64,000 nt of DNA from Rhodobacter sp. (GTDB lineage Bacteria; Pseudomonadota; Alphaproteobacteria; Rhodobacterales; Rhodobacteraceae): the NCBI GenBank assembly GCA_020250445.1, contig JADCEF010000014.1, positions 1-64,000 on the forward strand, read 5' to 3'. The notes under the pieces were generated by a model, which made no database searches, was not told the DNA's origin, and worked only from the letters and a program-made list of their open reading frames with translations. Position numbers and translations under genes: made by a program. Below, piece after piece: positions 1-7,836 of the stretch (position 1 is its first letter; every line of letters begins with the position of its first letter).

Positions 1-2881
1 CCGCCCCGCCGTCGAGCACATCATCGCCCGCCTCGCCGGAAAGGGTGTCATTGCCCAGACCGCCGAGCAGGCTGTCTGCGCCATCCCCGCCAGAGAGCTG
101 GTCGTTGTCCGCCCCGCCGTCGAGCGTGTCGTTGCCAGCGTCGCCATAGAGCAGGTCACCGCCCAGACCGCCGGTCAGGCTATCTGCGCCATCCCCGCCA
201 GAGAGCTGATCATTGTCCGCCCCGCCGTCGAGCGTGTCGTTGCCAGCGTTGCCCCACAGCGTGTCCGCCCCGGCAAGCCCCGTCATCGCATCCGCCAGCG
301 CCGTGCCGTCCATCGTGTCCGCCGCCGCCGTTCCGCCAAAGCTCAGCTGCACCAGCGTGTCCCTGCTCACCACCGCCCCGGTCGACAGGCGCGCCTCCTG
401 GATCGGGCGCCAGGACGTATGCCAGTGGAAGTAATCCCGCAGCGTCACGCTGTCGGACGTGCCCACAATGCTCAGCACCAGGTCAGTGCCCACCCGCACC
501 CCGCGCAGGTCGGCCAGCGCCACACCCGCCTTGAATTCCAGAACGTTCGTCTTCACCGAGGTCTCGTCATAGGCCGAAATCACATCGGCCCCGTCACCGT
601 GACCGAAGCGGTATGTGTTGTTGCCAAACCCACCATCCAGCCAGTCCGCCCCCGCCCCGCCGTCGAGCACATCATCGCCCGCGTCGCCGGAAAGGGTGTC
701 ATTGCCCAGACCGCCGGTCAGGCTGTCTGCACCATCGCCACCGTAGAGCTGGTCATTGTCCGCCCCGCCGTCGAGCGTGTCCTTGCCAAAGTTGCCCCAC
801 AGCATGTCCGCCCCGGCGCCCCCATCCAGCGTGTCATCGCCATAGCCGGAAAAAAGTGTGTCATTGCCGCCATTGCCGAACAGACCGAACCCAAAATTGT
901 CGAGGGCGTATATCATGTTGTCCGCATCGTCACCGGACAAAGAAAAAATTCCAAAGAACGCCAATTCCCGGACAAAGCCGACACCATCAATGTTTCCGTG
1001 GTTCCTGATAGCGTCAGATACGGCTTTGCCTATTTCGTTACCTGCAACGCGGAAGCCATTGCCAAGCCGCTTCATGATCGCCATCGTTCCGGCGGGATCA
1101 GTCGCATGCATTTCGGACAGTTTCTGAACCAGTGGCGCGACATCGAATTCCGTTTTGGCAGTGTCGTCGTTCCAAGTGTACTTGACCAGCTTATACAGAT
1201 CTTTCAGGTTTGTTTGCGAATTGAGCACAGCGCCAACATAGCCCGCAAAAAATTGGAACGCCGCCGACAGATTATCCGCCGGACCCGGGCCAACCGTTCC
1301 TAAGACGCTTTGGTACTGGCGTCCGACAATCGCTTCCAGCGCAGCCAGCTTGCGTCCATCGATGTACGCATGCGTCGCCGGCTCGACATCCTGGACCCCT
1401 GCCCAGCGATATATGATGTCGGTCAACAGTGCTTCGCGCGCATTGTCGGTTGTTGCCGCAGCATAGGCGCTGACCAGCGCCTTCAGCGCGCCCGAGCTAT
1501 CCCGCGCCATCGCCTGATGCAGGCTGTGCATATTGCCGATACCGTCGATATCCGGCAGGGCACTCACGTCGTCGGGAACCTCCACCAGGTTCAGGTCCCG
1601 CGTGCGCATCGTATCGACCGTAAACCAGACGTCAGTCATCTGCCGGGTCGCACCGTGGGTTGTGGTGTAGGAGCCGAGTTGCAGATGGCTGTTGCCCTGG
1701 GCATCCACCGCCGTGCCGGTGGTGTAGGACAGCGACAGGCTGCCCACACCCGCCTGCTGCAGGGTCAGCAATTCGCCTGCATCGGTCAGGCCGTTGCTGT
1801 TGGCATCCTTCCACACCCGCAGGCTGGCAAAGGCCGCGTCGGACGCATCGATCCTGCCATCAAGGTTCGAATCGAACTCCGCCAGCGCGGCAAAGCCGTT
1901 GGCCCACCCGGGGCCGCTGCCGGAGTGGTTGCCAAAGAGCTCACTGCCATTGTCGATGCTGCCATTGCCGTTGCGGTCAAACACCAGCAACCCGTCATCC
2001 GCCCCCGCCCAGCCGGTGCGCTCGGCAAAGCCGTTCTTGTCATGGTCGAAGTGGATGTAGAAGTTCTGCCCCAACGTCTCCACCCCGTCGCCGTCAAGAT
2101 CAAGGATCAGGGGGCTTGTATTTTTTTCGGCAGCCACGAAGAGGCTTTCCACCCGCATGCCCCGGCAATCCATTGGCTGGAGCGGCGCTTCCAGGGCAAG
2201 ATCGCAGGGCTTTGAGGCGATGGCCGCGTTGTTATCCATAAAACTCCGCAACGCATTTTCCTGGTCCGGGGTGAGCAGGTCATAACTAGGATAGATATCT
2301 GGTTCGTTGTATCGACCAATAACATCAATGGGCAAAGCGGGCTCAACAAAGTCAGGGTAATACTCTGCATAGACTTCGACAATATGACGCACCATTACTT
2401 CTTCAATGATCTCACGTGCCCGCCGCTTCTGCTCTGCATTCAGGCCAAGGGGATTCTTCTCATCGGTGTTGCAAGGCTCTCCTGCATCATCAAAAAACTT
2501 CTCGGCAAGGAAGGAGGCCGCAGTGTCGACTGTCACTGAGCCATGAAGAAGCTCGTGCAGAATTCTTCCGACCCATATTTCATCGGATTCGCCCAATCGT
2601 TCATGGTTAACATATATGTCCTCATCGTACCAACCATCACCGACGTGCCTGATATCATAAACATCGTTGTAGGCGCCCAAGTCTTTCGAATCCAAATACT
2701 TTTGTTTATTTTTAAACATAACCTTATTTAGGATACCAACTTCGACCTCTCCATCAGCGTCAGCGTAGCCGCCCAGGAAGACGCAAGAATTGAACAGCCA
2801 CGGGTTACCATTCAGAATCGTTGCAACGTCATCTAGATCGGGATGGGAAGACCCATTCTCAAAGATCGTGTATCGCGTCAT
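1..2881 (-). CDS. RTX (haemolysin-type calcium-binding repeat) protein with N-terminal HELLH motif, 3' end outside window
   Basis: This open frame reads leftward from ATG 2881, preceded by a GGGAG ribosome site, for about 960 codons and leaves the window. A polar N-terminal part of about 230 residues contains HELLH at residues 109-113, which fits the HExxH zinc-metallopeptidase pattern. It is followed by an EF-hand-like segment (LDLDGDGVET, then FDRNGNGSIDNGSELFG) common in large RTX toxins and bacteriocin-like exoproteins. A helical stretch follows, then two blocks of nonapeptide repeats of the GGxGxDxL type separated by a beta-rich spacer. RTX repeats bind calcium outside the cell after type I secretion; the C-terminal secretion signal would lie beyond position 1. 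The N-terminal third is clearly more A+T-rich than the repeat region, suggesting a mosaic. Protease activity is only suggested by the motif. No ABC/HlyD exporter is visible here. The lipoprotein gene lies just upstream on the same strand. Confidence 0.85.
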   Translation of the reverse strand, partial: MTRYTIFENGSSHPDLDDVATILNGNPWLFNSCVFLGGYADADGEVEVGILNKVMFKNKQKYLDSKDLGAYNDVYDIRHVGDGWYDEDIYVNHERLGESDEIWVGRILHELLHGSVTVDTAASFLAEKFFDDAGEPCNTDEKNPLGLNAEQKRRAREIIEEVMVRHIVEVYAEYYPDFVEPALPIDVIGRYNEPDIYPSYDLLTPDQENALRSFMDNNAAIASKPCDLALEAPLQPMDCRGMRVESLFVAAEKNTSPLILDLDGDGVETLGQNFYIHFDHDKNGFAERTGWAGADDGLLVFDRNGNGSIDNGSELFGNHSGSGPGWANGFAALAEFDSNLDGRIDASDAAFASLRVWKDANSNGLTDAGELLTLQQAGVGSLSLSYTTGTAVDAQGNSHLQLGSYTTTHGATRQMTDVWFTVDTMRTRDLNLVEVPDDVSALPDIDGIGNMHSLHQAMARDSSGALKALVSAYAAATTDNAREALLTDIIYRWAGVQDVEPATHAYIDGRKLAALEAIVGRQYQSVLGTVGPGPADNLSAAFQFFAGYVGAVLNSQTNLKDLYKLVKYTWNDDTAKTEFDVAPLVQKLSEMHATDPAGTMAIMKRLGNGFRVAGNEIGKAVSDAIRNHGNIDGVGFVRELAFFGIFSLSGDDADNMIYALDNFGFGLFGNGGNDTLFSGYGDDTLDGGAGADMLWGNFGKDTLDGGADNDQLYGGDGADSLTGGLGNDTLSGDAGDDVLDGGAGADWLDGGFGNNTYRFGHGDGADVISAYDETSVKTNVLEFKAGVALADLRGVRVGTDLVLSIVGTSDSVTLRDYFHWHTSWRPIQEARLSTGAVVSRDTLVQLSFGGTAAADTMDGTALADAMTGLAGADTLWGNAGNDTLDGGADNDQLSGGDGADSLTGGLGGDLLYGDAGNDTLDGGADNDQLSGGDGADSLLGGLGNDTLSGEAGDDVLDGGA

Positions 2882-2944
2882 GATTGACACTCCCGTCACA
2901 TTTGAAGGTTGGAGGTTTCATAAGTCCCAATTCACTGAGTCATC

Positions 2945-3562
2945 CTATTCGTCCAAACGAACTATTAAATCTCCATAGGCGTCACCGCTGAAAATCATAA
3001 AGGAGGTAATCCCACCTACTTTCGGCCGCTCCCAAGCCACGACCCTGATAAAAAGGGCATTCTTGTGAACATCAGCACTTGTGCGGGGATCACTCTCGAG
3101 TGCCATATATGCGGCATCCACAACTGTTGAATGGGTCAGGCCGTACTCCCACACGCTCTTCAACATCATTTCAGTTCTCATCAGATGCACCCTCTCGGCT
3201 GCAAACACTCCGGTGCAGCCATTCGCCAAGCCGTGCACAAAAAAATTGGCATTCACGCCAATGTTCCGATCATCAGGAATATTGATAATGATGCGATCAT
3301 TACTCGTTGCCGTCGAAGACATATCTATTAAAGACAGATCATTGCGTGAACTCGACAGGCGATACTTGCCTTCGACAGTGTATTTCCCCGGCAGCGGCAA
3401 GGGATACATGGTGATGCCCTCCAGCGGGCCGCATGTCACAAAGAAGGTGTACGGCGGGACCGGTTTGGAGAAATCGACCGCTTTCATTGCAACCTCCGCC
3501 TCTGCCCCGGCGCATCCCGCCAGAACCAAGCAGCACGCCAGCACCCGCACTACCCTGCGCAT
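2945..3562 (-). CDS. small lipoprotein upstream of the RTX gene
   Basis: The product is 205 residues with a lipoprotein signal peptide: a positively charged start (MRRVVRVL), a short hydrophobic core and a lipobox LAGC, so Cys15 is probably the lipidated residue. The frame extends 18 codons further upstream, but ATG 3562 is preceded by GGAGGGG and puts the signal peptide at the N-terminus, so I use it. The mature protein is about 190 residues with no family I recognise. It ends 63 bases before the RTX start and is likely co-transcribed. It could be a periplasmic or outer-membrane partner, or an immunity protein for the RTX product; both are guesses from position. Its base composition is A+T-rich like the RTX N-terminal part, so the two may have been acquired together. 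Confidence 0.7.
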   Translation of the reverse strand: MRRVVRVLACCLVLAGCAGAEAEVAMKAVDFSKPVPPYTFFVTCGPLEGITMYPLPLPGKYTVEGKYRLSSSRNDLSLIDMSSTATSNDRIIINIPDDRNIGVNANFFVHGLANGCTGVFAAERVHLMRTEMMLKSVWEYGLTHSTVVDAAYMALESDPRTSADVHKNALFIRVVAWERPKVGGITSFMIFSGDAYGDLIVRLDE

Positions 3563-3938
3563 CCACCCCTCCGCCAAAGCTGCCCGCCCTGCTAAACCCA
3601 AGCGCGACTCACGCAACCCTCACAGGATCGTGTCCTGTCTTGGTTAACTTATCAAGCCCCCGTGAACCCCCGCGCGCGCCGTTCGTCTCGGCACCGCACC
3701 CCCGCAGGCATCCGCGCCGTCCCCGTCCAAACCATTGACGCGCATTTCCGGCAAAACTCTGCAACCGAACGAGTCGGTCGCCCGATAACCCGAACGTGAA
3801 CAGGTTTGGTTAATGCGTCAAGTTCGTATGATCAGGCGGTTCGCAGTCTTGCAGGCGTGCGGGGACGTCCGGCCCCGGCCGCGCGGGCGGCCTGCATCCC
3901 TGTGGTTCGGATCGGGCGGTCCGGGCTGGCACCCGCCG
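3563..3938. other. non-coding gap between lipoprotein and broken glycosyltransferase
   Basis: About 376 bases with no credible gene. It must hold the promoter of the leftward lipoprotein-RTX unit, but I see no convincing -35/-10 pair. Confidence 0.5.
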
Positions 3939-4388
3939 TCAGGGGCGCGCCCCTTCCGCCCCCGGCCCGTGCCGTTCCACAAAACCGACCCATTTCGGCA
4001 GGCAGACCGACAGGTCATAGCGTTCCACCACCCGTTCGCGCGCCGCCTGTGCCAGGGGGCGCAGCGCCGCCGGATCGGCCAGCGCCTCGGTCAGCGCGGC
4101 GGACCAGCCGGGCGCATCGAAGAAGTCCACCAGCCGGCCATGGACCCCGTCTTCAATGCCCTCTTCCACCGGGGGCGTGCGCGAGGCAATGACAGGTGCC
4201 CCTGCCGCCATCGCCTCCAGCAGCGACCAGCTCAGGACGAAGGGATAGGTCAGATAGGCATGCACCCGGCTGACCTGCATCAGGGCGACAAAGATGTTGT
4301 GGGGAACCTGCCCCACGAAATGCACCCGGGAGAGGTCAAGCTGCGACCCCACCTCGGCCAGCAGCGCCTGTTTCCAGGTGCCGCGCAA
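3939..4388 (-). pseudogene. C-terminal fragment of a family-4-type glycosyltransferase
   Basis: About 149 codons match the C-terminal half of a GT-B glycosyltransferase. The diagnostic part is RVHFVGQVPHNIFV followed by the donor-binding segment SWSLLEAMAAGAPVIAS, then PPVEEGIEDGVHGRLVDFFD. The stop at the left end looks natural, so the C-terminus is intact. The N-terminal half (usually more than 200 residues) is missing: upstream of codon TTG 4388 the frame meets TGA at 4404-4406, and the DNA beyond is a helicase fragment on the other strand. Only a TTG start is available. It is best read as a gene cut by an insertion or deletion whose breakpoint lies near 4389-4397, the left end of the accessory island. 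It is probably not functional. Confidence 0.75.
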
Positions 4389-4396
4389 CTGAGACG

Positions 4397-4942
4397 ATGC
4401 GCTTCATGGTGCAAATCGACCAGCTTGCCAGAGAGTTCGACACGGCCATCCTAATCGTGCGGCACCTGCGAAAGGCACGCACTGATCATGCGATGCACCA
4501 AGGCATCGGGTCGATCTCCATTTCCGCTCGGGTGCGCTCTGGCCTTATCCTTGGCTTGCACCCAGACGACCCCAAGAGATTGCGGGCGGTTGCTCATGCC
4601 AAGGCGAATTATTCCGAACTCGGACCGGCCATCGTCTTCGAACTCGAAAAGACGGGTCCTCGGTCGCACCCAAAGTTGCGGTGGCACCCGAGCGACGAGT
4701 TCCTGACTGCAGAAATGCTTCTAGCCCCGCCGGAACAAGAGCGCGGCCTACCACCACGGGAACGCGAAATCGCGACAGCATGGCTGGAGGATATTCTGCG
4801 CAAAGGGCCTGTCAAAAAGGCCGTGCTGGATGCCTTAGCCGAGAAGGCCGGCATCCGTCCTAGCACTTTTCGCCGTGCCGGGGATGCGCTGCGAGTCATG
4901 ATATCGAAGGACGGCAAGGAATCGGTTTGGTCGCTTGGATGA
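4397..4942 (+). pseudogene. C-terminal fragment of RepA/DnaB-like hexameric helicase-type AAA ATPase
   Basis: The 181-codon frame looks like the C-terminal part of the RecA-fold ATPases (AAA_25/RepA type) carried by plasmids, prophages and islands. It has the strand ILIVRHLRK followed by GIGSISISARVRSGLILG and the HAKANYSELGPAIVFELE segment, then a winged-helix-like tail. The Walker A and Walker B regions expected upstream are absent; the frame begins at a convenient ATG immediately next to the cut end of the glycosyltransferase fragment. With no P-loop it cannot be an ATPase, so I call it a remnant. It suggests that a replication/mobilisation module once lay here and was deleted. Confidence 0.65.
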
Positions 4943-4966
4943 CCTGCTCACCCTTGCTTGGCTGTT

Positions 4967-5010
4967 CACTTGCTCAGAATTTTCATGCGTGTGGAAATTT
5001 TGAGCAAGTG
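4967..5010. repeat. long inverted repeat downstream of the helicase remnant
   Basis: Arms CACTTGCTCA (4967-4976) and TGAGCAAGTG (5001-5010) are perfect complements, and pairing continues inward through AATTT/AAATT with two mismatches around a short loop. A second GC-rich inverted repeat (CCGCCCC at 5031-5037 with GGGGCGG at 5045-5051) follows. They may be a terminator for the helicase remnant or a protein-binding site of the former mobile element. There is no U-run. Confidence 0.5.
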
Positions 5011-5087
5011 TTCGCCAGAACACTCCCGAGCCGCCCCTTAAGGCGGGGCGGTCATCAATCTCACCAGATAACCTTAAAGGTAAAGAA

Positions 5088-5384
5088 ATGGCCGACCACG
5101 CCAAGATGCAGAATCGCTTGAAGACCGTAGTTCAAGAAGCGATCCTGAATGCAGGCCGGATCGACGGCACCGACGACGTTGCCCTGACCAATACCGATGT
5201 CGTGGACGCCCTGCTTAAAGTTACTGGCCTCTACGCGTCACTCCACGGGTTCGAGACCTATTCACCAAGCGAACTCGCCTTCAAGCACGCCATGACGCTG
5301 AACCGCCATATCGACCGCTTCCGGGCCTTGCGCACTGCGGGGAAGCTACCCTTTCGGGTCGTGCCACGATCTGGGGTCAACTGA
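5088..5384 (+). CDS. hypothetical 98-residue island protein
   Basis: ATG 5088 is preceded by AAAGG seven bases upstream. The product is a soluble, mostly helical 98-residue protein (MADHAKMQNRLKTVVQEAIL at the start) with no membrane segment, signal peptide or motif I can name. It follows the helicase remnant in the same direction and is probably part of the same former mobile element. Codon use is slightly less GC-rich than that of the housekeeping genes to the right. I do not recognise the family; a real gene is likely but not certain. Confidence 0.5.
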   Translation: MADHAKMQNRLKTVVQEAILNAGRIDGTDDVALTNTDVVDALLKVTGLYASLHGFETYSPSELAFKHAMTLNRHIDRFRALRTAGKLPFRVVPRSGVN

Positions 5385-5819
5385 AGCTGACCGGCAATGC
5401 GCTAGGCAGGCTGCGGCTTGCGGAGAGAAGCTAGTGTTTGCCGTCTGACAAAAAGTACCCGCGAGCCAAGTAGACCGAACCTTGTATGGCTTGAACTGGC
5501 ACGAAAAATTTCGCCTCTTTAGTGGGTACCATGCGTCAGATTCAGAACACTAGCCGGTCAAAACCTCGGCAGTCGATAGGGAAGCCGGTCTGCGCATTCA
5601 GGCCGGTCCATCAAAAAAAGCCGTCCCAGTCCCCCCGATGTGGTTCCTCGGCGATCGTCATCGGTGGCTCTGTGCAGAACGTCGGACCGACACGATGACA
5701 ACGTATCTATCTTTCAGACGCGGGCCGGACCCGAATAGCCGAACCTTATCAATTGATCCGGGTTTGTGATGGATTGCAGGGTGTCACCTTGGGTTTTATT
5801 TGGGTAGCATTCTATCCGA
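5385..5819. other. 435-base gap, lower GC
   Basis: No credible coding frame. The stretch around 5440-5600 is more A+T-rich than the flanks and contains no recognisable integrase, tRNA fragment or insertion-sequence end. It is probably eroded island DNA. Confidence 0.4.
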
Positions 5820-6065
5820 TCAGGTGTTCTGATCGTCGTCGTGAACCCATCCCTTGCGGTGATAGTGCCGCAGGACGATGGACCGGTTGAACAGCGGAAA
5901 GCCGACCCACAGGCCGTTGGCCGTGATCAGCGACAGGATCGCCCACAGGAACATGCCCTTGAACAGGTAGTAGAACGGCCCGAACAACAGGCACCACAGG
6001 CGATGCCAGTTGCCGAGGATGGTCTTTGTCTGGCCATTGAAGGCCCACTTGGCGCGAACGGTCAT
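5820..6065 (-). CDS. small inner-membrane protein, DUF2628-like
   Basis: The 81-residue product starts at ATG 6065 with AGGGGAG nine bases upstream. It has a short soluble N-terminus (MTVRAKWAFNGQTKTILG), two hydrophobic segments at about residues 25-40 and 42-58 separated by a KG turn, and a basic then acidic tail. The pattern of aromatic residues followed by FYYLFKGMFLWAI resembles the DUF2628 family of small membrane proteins of unknown role. It stands alone and points away from the GIY-YIG gene. The family assignment is from memory of the pattern and is tentative. Confidence 0.55.
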   Translation of the reverse strand: MTVRAKWAFNGQTKTILGNWHRLWCLLFGPFYYLFKGMFLWAILSLITANGLWVGFPLFNRSIVLRHYHRKGWVHDDDQNT

Positions 6066-6273
6066 GCTCGGTTCTCCCCTTGAGTGAAGTCGCGTCAGCG
6101 CAATACGCTGTTGGGATAGCGCCTGTCAGGGTAAACCCCGGTCGCTGGGCGCTGCGGGAGGTCGTTAGGCGAGCCATAGGCCGCCCCGGCGCTCAACGCA
6201 TAGTCACACTGCCCAGCGTGACAATGTCGGCGCTGCTGGCTCATTGCAACGCGCCCGCCCGCCTGTGTAGCGC

Positions 6274-6909
6274 CTATGTCTCGGGGTTTACCTTCGAACC
6301 GAGTTCGGCTCGGCCAAGTGAGCGGCGCAGTTGGCTAAGCGTTTGGCGGAAGGGATGAGACGACCCGTCGAGGTTCAGCGGCAAAGATGGACCGGCAGCA
6401 ATCAACATTCGTTCCAGCGCCCTAGGGTCGTCATGCTGGGCGATGGAAATGGCGGCGTGCTGATCGAGCCAGGTCGAAAGCTTGTCTTCGTCAGATTTGA
6501 CCATGCGCACCCGACCGCGTGTGTCCCGAAAGAATGCAAGCCCCAGACGATCCTCCAGCAGCGCAGCAAGAGAAAGCCGCAAAGTTGATACCCGAACGCT
6601 CCCGCGTAGATGGTTGCGCCATAGCCTGTTCCGCGCGGCTACGCGCATCTTGCCCCTACGCTGAGCGGGCTGAGCGATGCCGACATACAGCAAGTGCTTC
6701 CCCACCTTTTCCCGGCACCCATCCCTCGGGACCATGTCAAGGTCACGGTCGAACCACCAACCGTAGACGCCGTGAGTAATGCTGGCGGCATCAAGGTGCT
6801 GCATGATCTCGCCGGGAAGAAACAGAACGTTGGACGAATGCACAAGGCGCGAGGCATTCCATAGACTATGAGTCAAGTCGTCGGGCGCGCGCCTTTCATG
6901 TTGATCCAT
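6274..6909 (-). CDS. GIY-YIG nuclease-like protein
   Basis: The 211-codon frame contains THGVYGWWF and, about 26 residues later, KHLLYVGIA, matching the two strands that give the GIY-YIG fold its name (here GVY and YVG). An arginine-rich helix (RNRLWRNHLRG) and a conserved leucine-rich stretch follow, as in GIY-YIG domain proteins of about 200 residues in alphaproteobacteria. These nucleases use a tyrosine and a metal ion to cut DNA. The start is uncertain: ATG 6909 lacks a clear ribosome site, while GTG 6843 or ATG 6804 would place the operator-like site at 6859-6875 upstream of the gene. It is divergent from the HTH regulator at 7001. Its natural role (repair, restriction or homing-like) cannot be told from sequence. 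Confidence 0.65.
   Translation of the reverse strand: MDQHERRAPDDLTHSLWNASRLVHSSNVLFLPGEIMQHLDAASITHGVYGWWFDRDLDMVPRDGCREKVGKHLLYVGIAQPAQRRGKMRVAARNRLWRNHLRGSVRVSTLRLSLAALLEDRLGLAFFRDTRGRVRMVKSDEDKLSTWLDQHAAISIAQHDDPRALERMLIAAGPSLPLNLDGSSHPFRQTLSQLRRSLGRAELGSKVNPET
6859..6875 (-). promoter_or_regulatory. operator-like site (GACT-N3-AGTC) facing the GIY-YIG gene
   Basis: On the minus strand this reads TGACTCATAGTCTATGG, with the small palindrome GACT-CAT-AGTC. It matches the site at 6960-6976 at 16 of 17 positions but in the opposite orientation. GACT-N3-AGTC resembles the C-boxes bound by controller proteins of restriction-modification systems. It lies inside the longest form of the GIY-YIG frame, which argues for a shorter start there. 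Confidence 0.5.
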
Positions 6910-6959
6910 TCCAGCTTGCCACCGACGACCCCGATCCGTCCGTGAAGCTAAGCCGATTA

Positions 6960-6976
6960 TGACTTATAGTCTATGG
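6960..6976 (+). promoter_or_regulatory. operator-like site (GACT-N3-AGTC) before the HTH regulator
   Basis: The site reads TGACTTATAGTCTATGG, containing the palindrome GACT-TAT-AGTC. It also includes TATAGT, which could serve as a -10 box, placing a start of transcription about 25-30 bases before the first ATG of the regulator. Overlap of operator and -10 fits autoregulation by the adjacent controller-type protein. Binding is inferred. Confidence 0.5.
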
Positions 6977-7000
6977 TCCGCGTGCTAGCCGCCGTGCGCC

Positions 7001-7219
7001 ATGCATCGCATGTCGGTTCAAGCGCGCGTGTCGAGAAACATCCAGCGGATCAGAAGGGAGAAGGACCTGTCGCAAGAAGAGGTCGCCCATCGAGCCAGCA
7101 TTCACCAGACTTACCTGAGCGGCGTCGAGACAGGAAAGCGAAACCCGTCAATCTTGGTTGTCGAACGCATCGCCAAGGCGCTGGACGTCGACGTCTCAGA
7201 AATCTTCAAAGCCGTCTAG
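7001..7219 (+). CDS. XRE-family HTH regulator resembling RM controller (C) proteins
   Basis: This 72-residue protein is a single lambda-repressor-like HTH domain: ISxxIxxxRxxxxLSQEEVA-type opening (NIQRIRREKDLSQEEVAHRA), recognition helix SIHQTYLSGVETGKRNPS, then VVERIAKALDVDVSEIF. The TYLSGVETGKRNPS pattern and the minimal size are typical of controller proteins of type II restriction-modification systems and of small phage-type repressors. The start may be ATG 7001 or ATG 7010; neither has a ribosome site, which fits a short-leader or near-leaderless transcript from the site at 6960-6976. The gene is divergent from the GIY-YIG gene and 68 bases upstream of a 66-residue protein in the same direction. 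Confidence 0.8.
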   Translation: MHRMSVQARVSRNIQRIRREKDLSQEEVAHRASIHQTYLSGVETGKRNPSILVVERIAKALDVDVSEIFKAV

Positions 7220-7286
7220 GATTATCCCTGACACGCCGCCAGCCCGCGACTTATCGATCTTCATCGACAACCCGAAGGAGATCGAC

Positions 7287-7487
7287 ATGACCGACATCGT
7301 TACCCTCAAGGCCATCTGCGACGAACTGAAACTCGACCCGCGCGAAGCCCGCGAACGCCTGCGCGCTGCCGTGAGCGACGCGAAGGCCAACCCCGAAATG
7401 GCGAAAGCCCGCAAGTCGCGCACCCCGTGGCAGTGGGTAAAGGGGTCCGCCGCCGAGAAGGAAGCGCGGAAAACGCTCTCGCCGTGA
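7287..7487 (+). CDS. hypothetical 66-residue protein
   Basis: ATG 7287 is preceded by GAAGGAG at ideal spacing, and I prefer it to the longer frame that begins inside the HTH gene. The product is small, charged and mostly helical (MTDIVTLKAICDELKLDPRE at the start, then a lysine/arginine-rich middle and WQWVKGSAAEKEARK). The first 35 residues look like a short helix-turn-helix or SAP-like bundle, so nucleic-acid binding is possible. I have seen similar unnamed small proteins in alphaproteobacteria; no function is known to me. A good hairpin follows 20 bases after the stop. Confidence 0.6.
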   Translation: MTDIVTLKAICDELKLDPREARERLRAAVSDAKANPEMAKARKSRTPWQWVKGSAAEKEARKTLSP

Positions 7488-7507
7488 CGACGCTGACTTG
7501 TAGACCA

Positions 7508-7532
7508 GGCGCGGCATTCATGATGCCGCGCC
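7508..7532 (+). terminator. hairpin terminator after the 66-residue protein
   Basis: Perfect 10-bp stem GGCGCGGCAT / ATGCCGCGCC with a 5-base loop, followed by CTATCTTT. The T-run is weak, but position and stem strength fit termination of the HTH/66-residue unit. The rest of the 7488-7836 gap holds nothing else besides the promoter at 7778. Confidence 0.55.
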
Positions 7533-7777
7533 CTATCTTTGCGTTCGACCCCAAGCATGAAAGAACTGAACGCAACATCAATGGGTTGCCCGTCTTGGTC
7601 TCCTTCTCACTGAGGACAAGCCAGGAGACCAGTCACGCAGTTTAAGGACGATACTAAGGCGGAAAATCAACCGCATCCTGCCTTCTAGAGGCCACCATTC
7701 TGCATGCTCACAACGCCTCTATGCAGTCCATGCACGATGCCAACTCACACAGTATTGCGCCGATAATTGTAGCACTC

Positions 7778-7806
7778 TTGACATCATCCTCTCGGAACAG
7801 TATCCA
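7778..7806 (+). promoter_or_regulatory. sigma-70 type promoter for the ATPase module
   Basis: A perfect -35 (TTGACA, 7778-7783), a 17-base spacer and TATCCA (7801-7806) as -10 lie 30 bases before ATG 7837. The predicted leader is about 24 bases and carries the GGAGGG ribosome site. A consensus -35 of this kind is unusual among neighbouring genes and suggests constitutive expression of an acquired module. Confidence 0.6.
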
Positions 7807-7836
7807 TCCGAAAACATGCATCAAGGAGGGACAAGA

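Noticed and set aside
1-900. Direct repeats in the first 900 bases as a possible CRISPR array or tandem repeat element
   Set aside because: They encode RTX nonapeptides in frame; spacing and degeneracy follow codons rather than repeat-spacer units.
419-1303. A 294-codon rightward frame in the RTX repeat region
   Set aside because: Its repeats are the mirror of the GGxGxDxL codons of the RTX gene on the minus strand.
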